Shown: in pieces, positions 38,287 to 50,600 of the stretch | Numbering within the stretch: position 1 is the first letter of the stretch | How the letters are laid out: each line of letters starts with the position of its first letter | Assembly: GCF_051014445.1 (NCBI RefSeq) | Contig: NW_027488368.1 | Location: 7,626,001 to 7,690,000, forward strand | Source of the DNA: Colletes latitarsis | Taxonomy: Eukaryota; Arthropoda; Insecta; Hymenoptera; Colletidae | Direction: 5' to 3' | DNA: 64,000 bases | The notes under the pieces: model-generated | The model's database searches: none | The model's input: the letters and a program-made list of their open reading frames with translations, nothing else | Told to the model about the DNA's origin: nothing | Translations under genes and position numbers: made by a program

Positions 38287-40980
38287 TTAAACCTGGTCTT
38301 GATAAATATTTTTGAGGATAACGCATGTTAGGTCTGGGTTAGGTCCAGGATTTGCCCTCGTCAGGCTCATTCTTTCGCATTCTTCACATTCCTGTTGAAC
38401 GGATCCTGGGTTTTTTCTGGTTTGGATCACGTAGTAATGTGGGACCACACTGAAACAATCAATTAAACCTGGTCTTGATAAATATTTTAGAGGATAACGC
38501 ATGTTAGGTCTGGGTTAGGCCTGGGATTTGCCCTCATCAGGGTCATACTTTCGCAGTTCTAACATACATGTTGACCTGATCGAGGGTTTTTTCTGCTTTG
38601 GATCACGTAGTAAAGTGGTACCACACTGAAGCAGTCCACTAAACCTGGTTTGGATCAATATTTTAGAGGATAATGCATGTTAGGTCTAGGTTAGCCCTGA
38701 GATTTTCACTCATAAGACTCATACTTTCGCATTCTTCAGATACCTGTTGAACGGATCCTGGGTTGTTTCTGGTATGGTTCACGTAGTAATGTGGTACCAT
38801 ACTGAAACAATCAATTAAACCTGGTCTTGATAAATATTTTAGAGGATAACGCATGTTAGGTCTGGGTTAGGTCTAGGATTTGCTCTCGTCAGGCTCATAC
38901 TTTCGCATATTTCTCATACTTCATGGCTAGATCCTGCGCTGTTTCTGGATTGTATCACGTAGTAATGTGGTACCACGCTGAATCAGTCAATTAAACCTGG
39001 TTTCCATCAATATCTTAGAGGACAACGCAAGTTAGGTCTGGGATAGGTCTGGGATTTGCCCTCAACAGACTCATACGTTTCGTTTTTCACATACTTGTTG
39101 AACGGAACCTGGGTTTTTTCTGGTTTGGATCACATAGTAATGTGGTACCACACTGAAACATTCAAATAAACCTGGTCTTGATAAATATTTTAGAGGATAA
39201 CGCATGTTAGGTTTGGGTTAGGTCTAGGATTTGCCCACATCAGGCTCATACTTTCGCATATTTCTCATACTTCATGGCTAGATCCTGGGCTGTTTCTGGA
39301 TTGTATCACGTAGTAATGTGGTACCACGCTGAATCAGTCAATTAAACCCTGTTTCGATCAATATTTTAGAGGATAACGCAAGTTAGGTCTGGGATAGGTC
39401 TGGGATTTGCCCACATCAGGGTCATACTTTCGCATGTTTCACATACTTGTTGAACAGATCCTGGGTTTTTTCTGGTATGGATCACGTAGTAATGTGGTAC
39501 CATACTGAAACATTGAGTTAAACCTGGTCTTGATAAATATTTTTGAGGATAACGCATGTTAGGTCTGGGTTAGGTCCAGGATTTGCCCTCGTCAGGCTCA
39601 TTCTTTCGCATTCTTCACATTCCTGTTGAACGGATCCTGGGTTTTTTCTGGTTTGGATCACGTAGTAATGTGGGACCACACTGAAACAATCAATTAAACC
39701 TGGTCTTGATAAATATTTTAGAGGATAACGCATGTTAGGTCTGGGTTAGGCCTGGGATTTGCCCTCATCAGGGTCATACTTTCGCAGTTCTAACATACAT
39801 GTTGACCTGATCGAGGGTTTTTTCTGCTTTGGATCACGTAGTAAAGTGGTACCACACTGAAGCAGTCCACTAAACCTGGTTTGGATCAATATTTTAGAGG
39901 ATAATGCATGTTAGGTCTAGGTTAGCCCTGAGATTTTCACTCATAAGACTCATACTTTCGCATTCTTCAGATACCTGTTGAACGGATCCTGGGTTGTTTC
40001 TGGTATGGTTCACGTAGTAATGTGGTACCATACTGAAACAATCAATTAAACCTGGTCTTGATAAATATTTTAGAGGATAACGCATGTTAGGTCTGGGTTA
40101 GGTCTAGGATTTGCTCTCGTCAGGCTCATACTTTCGCATATTTCTCATACTTCATGGCTAGATCCTGTGCTGTTTCTGGATTGTATCACGTAGTAATGTG
40201 GTACCACGCTGAATCAGTCAATTAAACCTGGTTTCCATCAATATCTTAGAGGACAACGCAAGTTAGGTCTGGGATAGGTCTGGGATTTGCCCTCAACAGA
40301 CTCATACGTTTCGTTTTTCACATACTTGTTGAACGGAACCTGGGTTTTTTCTGGTTTGGATCACATAGTAATGTGGTACCACACTGAAACATTCAAATAA
40401 ACCTGGTCTTGATAAATATTTTAGAGGATAACGCATGTTAGGTTTGGGTTAGGTCTAGGATTTGCCCACATCAGGCTCATACTTTCGCATATTTCTCATA
40501 CTTCATGGCTAGATCCTGGGCTGTTTCTGGATTGTATCACGTAGTAATGTGGTACCACGCTGAATCAGTCAATTAAACCCTGTTTCGATCAATATTTTAG
40601 AGGATAACGCAAGTTAGGTCTGGGATAGGTCTGGGATTTGCCCACATCAGGGTCATACTTTCGCATGTTTCACATACTTGTTGAACAGATCCTGGGTTTT
40701 TTCTGGTATGGATCACGTAGTAATGTGGTACCATACTGAAACATTGAGTTAAACCTGGTCTTGATAAATATTTTTGAGGATAACGCATGTTAGGTCTGGG
40801 TTAGGTCCAGGATTTGCCCTCGTCAGGCTCATTCTTTCGCATTCTTCACATTCCTGTTGAACGGATCCTGGGTTTTTTCTGGTTTGGATCACGTAGTAAT
40901 GTGGGACCACACTGAAACAATCAATTAAACCTGGTCTTGATAAATATTTTAGAGGATAACGCATGTTAGGTCTGGGTTAG
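38287..40980. repeat. HOR block IV-A, run 2 (1,231-bp 7-mer, about 2.2 copies)
   Basis: Tandem units start at 38,287, 39,518 and 40,749 with the ggtccaggat/cacattcctg monomer, and agree almost perfectly with run 1. A single-base series at one site separates copies: tcctgcgctg near 35,424 and 38,935, tcctgtgctg near 40,166, tccagcgctg near 34,182. The third unit breaks off at about 40,980. Bases 38,002-38,286 join block IV-B to this run and resemble block III. Confidence 0.9.
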
Positions 40981-42890
40981 GTCTAGGATTTGCTCTCGTC
41001 AGGCTCATACTTTCGCATATTTCTCAAACTTGATGGCTAGATCCTGGGCTTTTTCTGGATTGCATCACGTAGTAATGAAGTACAACACTGAAACAGTCAA
41101 TTAAACCTGGTTTCCATCAATATCTTAGAGGATAATGCATGTTAGGTCTGGGATAGGTCTGGGATTTGCCCACATCAGGGTCATACTTTCGCATTCTTCA
41201 GATACCTGTTGAACGGATCTTGGGTTTTTTCTGGTATGGTTCACGTAGTATTGTGGTACCATACTGAAACATTCAGTTAAACCTGGTCTTGATAAATATT
41301 TTTGAGGATAACGCATGTTAGGTCTGGGTTAGTCCTGGGATTTGCCCTCATCAGGGTCATACTTTCGCATATTTCTTATACTTCATGGATAGATCCTGGG
41401 CTATTTTCTGGTTTGGATCACATAGTAATGTGGTACCACAATGAAACAGTCGATTAAACCATGTTTTGATCAATATTTTTGCGGATAACGCATGCTAGGT
41501 CTAGGTTAGGCCTAGGATTTTCACTCATCAGACTCATTCTTTCGCATTCTTCACATACTCGTTGAACGGATCCTGGGTTTTTTCTGGTTTGGATCACGTA
41601 GTAATGTGGTACCACACTGAAACAATCAATTAAACCTGGTCTTGATAAATATTTTAGAGGATAACGCAGGTTAGGTCTGGGATAGGTCTGGGATTTGCCC
41701 ACATCAGGGTCATACTTTCGCATTTTTCACATACATGTTGAACAGATCCTGGGTTTTTTCTGGTTTGGATCGCGCAGTAATGTGGTACCACACTGAAACA
41801 GCCAACTAAACCTGGTTTCGATCAATATTTTAGAGGATAACGAAAGTTTTGTTTAGGTTAGGCCTGGGATTTGCCCTCATCAGACTCATGCTTTCCCATT
41901 TTTCACATACTTGTTGAACAGATCCTGGGTTTTTTCTGGTATGGATCACGTAGTAATGTGGGACCACACTGAAACATTCAGTTAAACCTGGTCTTGATAA
42001 ATATTTTTGAGGATAACACATGTTAGGTCTGGGATAGGTCTGGGATTTGCTCTCATCAGGCTCATACTTTCGCACACTTCACATACTCGTTTGTCAGATC
42101 CTGGGTTATTTTCTGGTTTGGATCGCATAGTAATGTGGTACCACACTGAAACAGTCGATTAAACCAGGTTTCGATCAATATTTTTGAGGATAACGCATGT
42201 TAGGTCTAGGTTAGGCCTGGGATTTTCAGTCATCAGACTCATACTTTCGCGTTTTTCACATACTTGTTGAACAGATCCTGGGTTTTTTTCTAGTTTGGAT
42301 CACGTAGTAGTGTGGTACCACACTGAAACTGTCCATTTAACCTGGTGTCGATCAATATTTTAGAGGATAACGCATGTTAGGACTGGGTTAGGTCTAGGAT
42401 TTGCCCTCATCAGGCTCATACTTTCGCATATTTCTTATACTTCATGCATAGATCCTGGGCTATTTCTGGATTGGATCACGTAGTAATGTTGTACCACACC
42501 GAAACAGTCAATTAAACCTGGTTTCGATCAATATTTTAGAAGATAACGCAAGTTATGTCTGGTATAGGTCTGGGATTTGCTCTCATCAGGCTCATTCTTT
42601 CGCACATTTCTCATACTTGATGGCTAGATCCGGGGCTTTTTCTGGATTGCTTCACGTAGTAATGATGTACGACACTGAAACAGTCAATTAAACCTGGTTT
42701 CCATCAATATTGTAGAGGACAACGCATGTTAGGTCTAGGTTAGGCCTGGGATTTGCCCACATCAGGGTCATACTTTCGCAGTTTTAACATACATGTTGAC
42801 CTGATCGAGGGTTTTTTCTGCTTTGGATCACGTAGTAAAGTGGTACCATACTGAAACAGTCCATTAAACCTGGTATCGATCAATATTTTA
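40981..42890. repeat. HOR block V, copy 1
   Basis: Bases 40,981-41,130 match 47,677-47,826 (offset 6,696; rare ctcaaacttgatgg), 41,300-42,090 match 47,820-48,610 (offset 6,520; rare ggttagtcctggg, cacaatgaaac and tttgcggat), and 42,050-42,890 match 50,682-51,522 (offset 8,632; rare cgtttgtcag, ggactgggttagg, gatccggggc and gatgtacgac). The order is collinear with the region to the right, with whole-monomer gaps. Confidence 0.85.
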
Positions 42891-43189
42891 GGGGATAACG
42901 CATGTTAGGTCTAGGTTAGGCCTGGGATTTTCACTCATCAGACTCATACTGTCGCATTCTTCACATACTTGTTGAACGGACCCTGGGTTTTTTCTGGTTT
43001 CGACCACGTAGTAATGTGGGACCACACTGAAACAATCAATTAAACCTGGTTCCGATCAATATTTTAGAGGATAACGCAAGTTAGGTCTGGGATAGGTCTG
43101 GGATTTGCCCTCTTCAGGCTCATACTTTCGAATTTTTCACATACTTGTTGAACAGATCCTGGGTTTTTTTCTGGTTTGGATCACGTAGT

Positions 43190-43205
43190 AGTGTGGTACC
43201 ACACT
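43190..43205. repeat. 16-bp perfect palindrome variant
   Basis: Where the monomer reads gtagtagtg instead of gtagtaatg, the dyad grows to AGTGTGGTACCACACT, a 16-bp perfect palindrome. The same 16-mer is present at 21,035-21,050 and 31,418-31,433, and in other monomers with the same variant, for example near 53,055 and 54,455. One G/A difference is enough to switch between the 12-bp and 16-bp forms. Confidence 0.9.
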
Positions 43206-44130
43206 GAAACAGTCGATTAAACCTGGTTTCGATCAATATCTTAGAGGATAACGCAAGTTAGGTCTGGGATAGGTCTGGGATTTGACCTTATCAGACTCAT
43301 ACTTTCGCACACTTCACATACTCGTTGAACAGGTCCTGGGTTATTTTCTGGTTTGCATCACCTAGTAATGTGGTACCATACTGAAACAGTCCATTAAACC
43401 TGGTATCGATCAATATTTTAGAGGATAACGCATGTTAGGTCTAGGTTAGGCCTGGGATTTTCACTCATCAGGCTCATACTTTCGCATTCTTCACATACTT
43501 GTTGAACGGACCCTGGGTTTTTTCTGGTTTGGATCACGTAGTAATGTGGGACCACACTGAAACAGTCAATTAAACCTGGTTCCGATCAATATTTTAGAGG
43601 ATAACGCAAGTTAGGTCTGGGATAGGTCTGGGATTTGCCCTCTTCAGGCTCATACTTTCGAATTTTTCACATACTTGTTGAACAGATCCTGGTTTTTTTT
43701 CTGGTTTGGATCACGTAGTAGTGTGGTACCACACTGAAACAGTCGATTAAACCTGGTTTCGATCAATATTTTTGAGGATAACGCATGTTAGGTCTAGGTT
43801 AGGCCAGGGATTTTCACTCATCAGACTCATACTTTCGCGTTTTTCACGTACTTGTTGAACAGATCCTGGGTTTTTTTCTGGTTTGGATGACGTAGTAGTG
43901 TGGTACCACACTGAAACTGTCCATTAAACCTGGTTTCGATCAATATTTTAGAGGATAACGCATGTTAGGTCTGGGTTAGGTCTGGGATTTTCACTCATCA
44001 GACTCATACTTTCGCATTCTTCACATACTTGTTGAACGGATCCTGGGTTTTTTCTGGTTTGGATCACGTAGTAATGTGGGACCACATCGAAACAATCAAT
44101 TAAACCTGGTCTTGATATATATTTTAGAGG

Positions 44131-44307
44131 ATAACGCATGTTAGGTCTGGGATAGGTCTGGGATTTGCCCTCATCAGACTCATACTTTCGCACACTTCAC
44201 ATACTCGTTGAACAGATCCTGGGTTATTTTCTGGTTTGGATCACATAGTAATGTGGTACCACACTGAAACAGTCGATTAAACCAGGTTTCGATCAATATT
44301 TTTGAGG
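44131..44307 (+). repeat. Representative monomer, subfamily 5 (cacacttcacatactcg type)
   Basis: The unit is 177 bp. Ruler positions 61-82 read cacacttcacatactcg, followed by ttgaacagatcctgggttat and ttctggtttggatcacatag; the gttattttctgg spacer is 1 bp longer than the usual gttttttctgg. This class is sparse in the left half (a cagactcg relative near 2,325 and 4,615) and common to the right of 41 kb. It is a main component of the right-edge 881-bp HOR. Confidence 0.85.
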
Positions 44308-44520
44308 ATAACGCATGTTAGGTCTAGGTTAGGCCAGGGATTTTCACTCATCAGACTCATACTTTCGCGTTTTTCACGTACTTGTTGAACAGATCCTGGG
44401 TTTTTTTCTGGTTTGGATGACGTAGTAGTGTGGTACCACACTGAAACTGTCCATTAAACCTGGTTTCGATCAATATTTTAGAGGATAACGCATGTTAGGT
44501 CTGGGTTAGGTCTGGGATTT

Positions 44521-46100
44521 GCTCTCATCAGGCTCATACATTCGCATATCTCTCACACTTCATGGCTAGATCCTGGGCTGTTTCAGGATTGTATCACGTA
44601 GTAATGTGGTACCACGCTGAAACAGTCTATTATACCTGGTTTCGATCAATATTTTTGAGGATAACGCATGTTAGGTCTAGGTTATGCCGAGGATTTTCAC
44701 TCATCAGACTCATACTTTCGCATTCTTCAGATACTTGTTGAACGGATCCTGGGTTTTTTCTGGTATGGTTCACGTAGTAATGTGGTACCACACTGAAGCA
44801 ATCAATTAAACCAGGTCTTGATAAATATTTTAGATGATAACGCATGTTAGGTCTGGGTTAGGTCTAGGATTTGCCCTCATCAGGCTCATACTTTCGCATA
44901 TTTCTCATACTTCATGGCTAGATCCTGGGCTATTTCTGGATTGCATCACGTAGTAATGTGGTACCACACTGAAACAGTCAATTAATCCTGGTTTCGATCA
45001 ATATGTTAGAGGTCAATGCAAGTTAGGTCTGGGATAGGTCTGGGATTTGCCCACATCAGGGTCATACTTTCGCATTTTTCACATACTTGTTGAACAGATC
45101 CTGGGTTTTTTCTGGTATGGTTCACGTAGTAATGTGGTACCACACTGAAGCAATCAATTAAACCAGGTCTTGATAAATATTTTAGAGGATAACGCATGTT
45201 AGGTCTGGGTTAGGTCTAGGATTTGCCCTCATCAGGCTCATACTTTCGCATATTTCTTATACTTCATGGATAGATCCTGGGCTATTTTCTGGTTTGGATC
45301 ACATAGTAATGTGGTACCACACTGAAACAGTGGATTAAACCAGGTTTCGATCAATATTTTTGAGGATAACGCATGTTAGGTCTAGGTTATGCCGAGGATT
45401 TTCACTCATCAGACTCATACTTTCGCATTTTTCACATACTTGTTGAACAGATCCTGGGTTTTTTCTGGTATGGTTCACGTAGTAATGTGGTACCACACTG
45501 AAGCAATCAATTAAACCAGGTCTTGATAAATATTTTAGAGGATAACGCATGTTAGGTCTGTGTTAGGTCTAGGATTTGCTCTCGTCAGGCTCATACTTTC
45601 GCATATTTCTCATACTTCATGGCTAGATCCTGCGCTGTTTCTGGATTGTATCACGTAGTAATGTGGTACCACGCTGAATCAGTCAATTAAACCTGGTTTC
45701 CATCAATATCTTAGAGGACAACGCAAGTTAGGTCTGGGATAGGTCTGGGATTTGCCCTCATCAGACTCATACGTTTCGTTTTTCACATACTTGTTGAACG
45801 GAACCTGGGTTTTTTCTAGTTTGGATCACGTAGTAATGTGGTACCACACTGAAACATTCAAATAAACCTGGTCTTGATAAATATTTTTGAGGATAACGCA
45901 TGTTAGGTCTGGGTTAGGTCTAGGATTTGCCCTCGTCAGGCTCATTCTTTCGCATTCTTCACATACCTGTTGAACGGATCCTGGTTTTTTCTGGTTTGGA
46001 TCACGTAGTAATGTGGGACCACACTGAAACAATCAATTAAACCTGGTCTTGATAAATATTTTAGAGGATAACGCATGTTAGGTCTGGGTTAGGCCTGGGA
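44521..46100. repeat. Mosaic of block IV-A and IV-B monomers
   Basis: Near 44,540-45,100 it resembles IV-B (catatctctcacac, gctgtttcagg, gaggtcaatgcaag); near 45,570-46,200 it resembles IV-A (gctctcgtcagg, tcctgcgctg, gctgaatcagtc, cgtttcgtttttc). Within it, 45,110-45,180 and 45,470-45,540 repeat the caccactgaagcaatc-type end at a two-monomer distance. It looks like an older, partly scrambled relative of 33.3-36.3 kb. Confidence 0.75.
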
Positions 46101-46780
46101 TTTGCCCTCATCAGGGTCATACTTTCGCAGTTCTAACATACATGTTGACCTGATCGAGGGTTTTTTCTGCTTTGGATCACGTAGTAAAGTGGTACGACAC
46201 TGAAACAGTCCACTAAACCTGGTTTGGATCAATATTTTAGAGGATAATGCATGTTAGGTCTAGGTTAGCCCTGAGATTTTCACTCATCAGACTCATACTT
46301 TCGCATTCTTCAGATACCTGTTGAACGGATCCTGGGTTTTTTCTGGTATGGTTCACGTATTAATGTGGTACCATACTGAAACATTCAGTGAAACCAGGTC
46401 TTGATAAATATTTTTGAGGATAACGCATATTAGGTCTGGGTTAGGCCTGGGATTTGCCCTCATCAGGGTCATACTTTGGCAGTTCTAACATACATGTTGT
46501 CCTGATCGAGGGTTTTTTCTGCTTTGGATCACGTAGTAAAGTGGTACCACACTGAAACAGCCCACTAAACCTGGTTTGGATCAATATTTTAGAGGATAAT
46601 GCATGTTAGGTCTAGGTTAGCCCTGAGATTTTCACTCATCAGACTGATACTTTCGCATTCTTCAGATACCTGTTGAACGGATCCTGGGTTTTTTCTGGTA
46701 TGGTTCACGTATTAATGTGGTACCATACTGAAACATTCAGTGAAACCAGGTCTTGATAAATATTTGAGAGGATAACGCAT
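46101..46780. repeat. Dimer duplication (351-bp period)
   Basis: Bases around 46,105-46,430 recur around 46,456-46,780 at an offset of 351 bp, two monomers less 1 bp. Shared rare marks are cacgtattaatg, cattcagtgaaacc and the gttagccctgagattt monomer. The second copy has ctttggcag where the first has ctttcgcag. Confidence 0.87.
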
Positions 46781-47670
46781 GTTAGGTCTGGGATAGGTCT
46801 GGGATTCGCCCTCATCAGGCTCATACCTTCGCGTTTTTCACATACTTGTTGTACAGATCCTGGGTTTTTTCTGGTTTGGATCGGGCAGTAATATGGTACC
46901 ACACTGAAACAGCCCACTAAACCTGGTTTCGATCAATATTTTAGAGGATAACGAAAGTTATGTCTAGGTTAGGCCTGGGATTTGCTCTCATCAGACTCAT
47001 GCTTTCGCATTTTTCACATACTTGTTGAACAGATCCTGGGTTTTTTCTGGTTTGGATCACATAGTAATGTGGTACCACAATGAAACAGTCGATTAAACCA
47101 GGTTTCGATCAATATTTTTGCGGATAACGCATGTTAGGTCAAGGTTAGGCCTGGGATTTTCACTCATTAGACTCATTCTTTCGCATTCTTCACATACTTG
47201 TTGAACGGATCCTGAGTTTTTTCTGGTTTGGATCACGTAGTAATGTGGGACCACACTGAAACAATCAATTAAACCTGGTCTTGATAAATTTTTGAGAGGA
47301 TAACGCATGTTAGGTCTGGGATAGGTCTGGGATTCGCCCTCATCAGGCTCATACCTTCGCGTTTTTCACATACTTGTTGTACAGATCCTGGGTTTTTTCT
47401 GGTTTGGATCGGGCAGTAATGTGGTACCACACTGAAACAGCCCACTAAACCTGGTTTGGATCAATATTCTTGAGGATAACGCATGTTAGGTCTAGGTAAG
47501 GCCTGGGATTTTCACTCATCAGACTCATTCTTTCGCATTCTTCACATACCTGTTGAACGGATCCTGGGTTTTTTCTGGTTTGGATCACGTAGTAATGTGG
47601 GACTACACTGAAACAATCAATTAAACCTGGTCTTGATAAATATTTTAGAGGATAACGCATGTTAGGTCTG
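46763..47670. repeat. Single-monomer copy at three-monomer distance and flanks
   Basis: The monomer at 46,763-46,929 recurs at 47,291-47,457 (offset 528 bp), with the rare ttgagaggataacg, cataccttcgcg, cttgttgtacag and gatcgggcag. The monomers between and after are subfamilies 2 and 3. No gene. Confidence 0.83.
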
Positions 47671-50600
47671 GGTTAGGTCTAGGATTTGCTCTCGTCAGGC
47701 TCATACTTTCGCATATTTCTCAAACTTGATGGCTAGATCCTGGGCTTTTTCTGGATCGCATCACGTAGTAATGAAGTACAACACTGAAACAGTCAATTAA
47801 ACCTGGGTTCCATCAATATCTTAGAGGATAATGCATGTTAGGTCTGGGTTAGTCCTGGGATTTGCCCTCATCAGGGTCATACTTTCGCATATTTCTTATA
47901 CTTCATGGATAGATCCTGGGCTATTTTCTGGTTTGGATCACATAGTAATGTGGTACCACAATGAAACAGTCGATTAAACCAGGTTTCGATCAATATCTTT
48001 GCGGATAACGCATGTTAGGTCTAGGTTAGGCCTGGGATTTTCACTCATCAGACTCATTCTTTCGCATTCTTCACATACTTGTTGAACGGATCCTGGGTTT
48101 TTTCTGGTTTGGATCACGTAGTAATGTGGGACCAAACTGAAACAATCAATTAAACCTGGTCTTGATAAATATTTTAGAGGATAACGCATGTTAGGTCTGG
48201 GATAGGTCTGGGATTTGCCCACATCAGGGTCATACTTTCGGATTTTTCACATACTTGTTGAACAGATCCTGGGTTTTTTCTGGTTTGGATCGCGCAGTAA
48301 TGTGGTGCCACACTGAAACAGCCCACTAAACCTGGTTTCGATCAATATTATAGAGGATAACGAAAGTTTTGTCTAGGTTAGGCCTGGGATTTGCCCTCAT
48401 CAGACTCATGCTTTCGCATTTTTCACATACTTGTTGAACAGATCCTGGGTTTTTTCTGGTATGGATCACGTAGTAATGTGGGACCACACTGAAACATTCA
48501 GTTAAACCTGGTCTTGATAAATATTTTCGAGGATAACGCATGTTAGGTCTGGGATAGGTCTGGGATTTGCCCTCATCAGACTCATACTTTCGCACACTTC
48601 ACATACTCGTTGAACAGGTCCTGGGTTTTTTCTGGTTTCGGTCACGTAGTAATGTGGTACCACACTGAAACTGTCGATTAAACCAGGTTTCGATCAATAT
48701 TTTTGAGGATAACGCATGTTAGGTCTAGGTTAGGCCGGGGATTTTCACTCATCAGACTCATACTTCCGCATACTTCTCATACTTGTTGAACGGATCCTGG
48801 GCTATTTCTGGATTGCATCACGTAGTAATGTGGTACCACACTGAAACGGTCAATTAAACCTGGTTTTGATGAATATTTTAGAGAATAATTCATGTTAGGT
48901 TTAGGTTTGGTCCGGGATTTGCTCTCATCAGGCTCATTCTTTCGCATATATCTCATACTTGACGGCTAGATCCTGAGTTTTTTCTGGAGTGGATCACGTA
49001 GTAATGTGGTACCACGCTGAAACAGTCAATTAAACCTGGTTTTGATCAATATTTTAGAGAATAATTCATGTTTGGTCTAGGTTAGGTCTGGGATTTGCTC
49101 TCATCAGGCTCTTTCTTTCGCATATTTCTCATACTTGATGGCTAGATCCTGGGCTTTTTCTGGATTGCATCACGTAGTAATGAAGTGCAACACTGAAACA
49201 GTCAATTAAACCTGGTTTCCATCAATATTTTAGAGGACAACGCATGTCAGGTCTACGTTAGGTCTGGAATTTGCTCTCATCAGGGTCATACTGTCGCAGC
49301 TTTAACTTACTTTTTGAACGGATTCTGGGTTTTTTCTGGTTTGGTTCACGTAGTAATGTGGTACCACGCTGTAACATTCAATTAAACCTGGTTGATAAAT
49401 ATTTTAGAGGATAACGCATGTTAGGTCCGGGTTAGATCTAGGATTTGCCCTCATCAGGCTCACACTTTCGCATATTTCTCCTACTTCATGGCTAGATCCT
49501 GGGCTGTTTCTGGATTGTATCACATAGTAATGTGGTACCACGCTGAAACAGACGATTAAACCTGGTTTCGATCAATATTTTAGAGGATAACGCACGTTAG
49601 GTCTAGGTTAGGCCTGGGATTTTCACTCATCACACTCATACTTTCGCATTCTTCACATACTTTTTGAACGGATCTTGGGTTTTCTCTGGTGTGGATCACG
49701 TAGTAATGTGGTACCACACTGAAACAATCAATTAAACCTGGTGTTGATAAATATTTTAGAGGATAACGCATGTTAGGTCTGGGTTAGGTCTAGGATTTGC
49801 CCTCATCAGGCTCATGCTTTCGTATATTTCTCATACTTCATGGCTGGATCCTGGGCTATTACTGGATTGGATCACGTAGTAATGTGGTACCACACTGAAA
49901 CAGTCAATTAAACCTGGTTTCGATCAATATTTTAGAGAATAATTCATGTTACGTCTGGGTTAGTTCTGGGATTTGCCCACATCAGGGTCATACTTTCGCA
50001 TTTTTCACATACTTGTTGAACAGATCCTGGGTTTTTTCTGGTTTGGATCGCGCAGTAATATGGTACCACACTGAAACAGCCCACTAAACCTGGTTTCGAT
50101 CAATATTTTAGAGGATAACGAAAGTTATGTCTAGGTTAGGCCTGGGATTTGCCCTCATCAGACTCATGCTTTCGCATTTTTCACATACTTGTTGAACAGA
50201 TCCTGGGTTTTTTCTTGTATGGATAACGTAGTAATGTGGTACCACACTGAAACATTCAGTTAAACCTGGTCTTGATAAATATTTTTGAGGATAACGCATG
50301 TTTTAGGGCTGGGTTAAGTCTAGGATTTGCCCTCATCAGGCTCATACTTTCGCATATTTCTCATACTTCATGGCTAGATCCTGGGCTGCTTCTGGATTGT
50401 ATCACGTAGCAACGTGGTACCACGCAGAAACAGTCAATTGAACCCGGTTTCGATCAATATTTTAGAGGATAACGCAAGTTAGGTCTGGCATTGGTCTGGG
50501 ATTCGACATCATCAGGCTCATACTTTCGCGTTTTTCACATACTTGTTGAACTGATCCTGGGCTTTTTCTGGTTTGGATCACGTAGTAATGTGGTACCACA

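Larger units (their letters stand above)
42851..44520. repeat. Trimer HOR region (530-bp period)
   Basis: Bases 42,851-43,240 recur at 43,381-43,770 and 43,741-43,990 recur at 44,271-44,520, both at an offset of 530 bp, three monomers plus 2 bp. Marks of the first pair are ggaccctggg, tggttccgatc, ccctcttcagg and cgaatttttcac; marks of the second are aggccagggat, ttcacgtacttg and ggatgacgtagtag. Confidence 0.87.
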
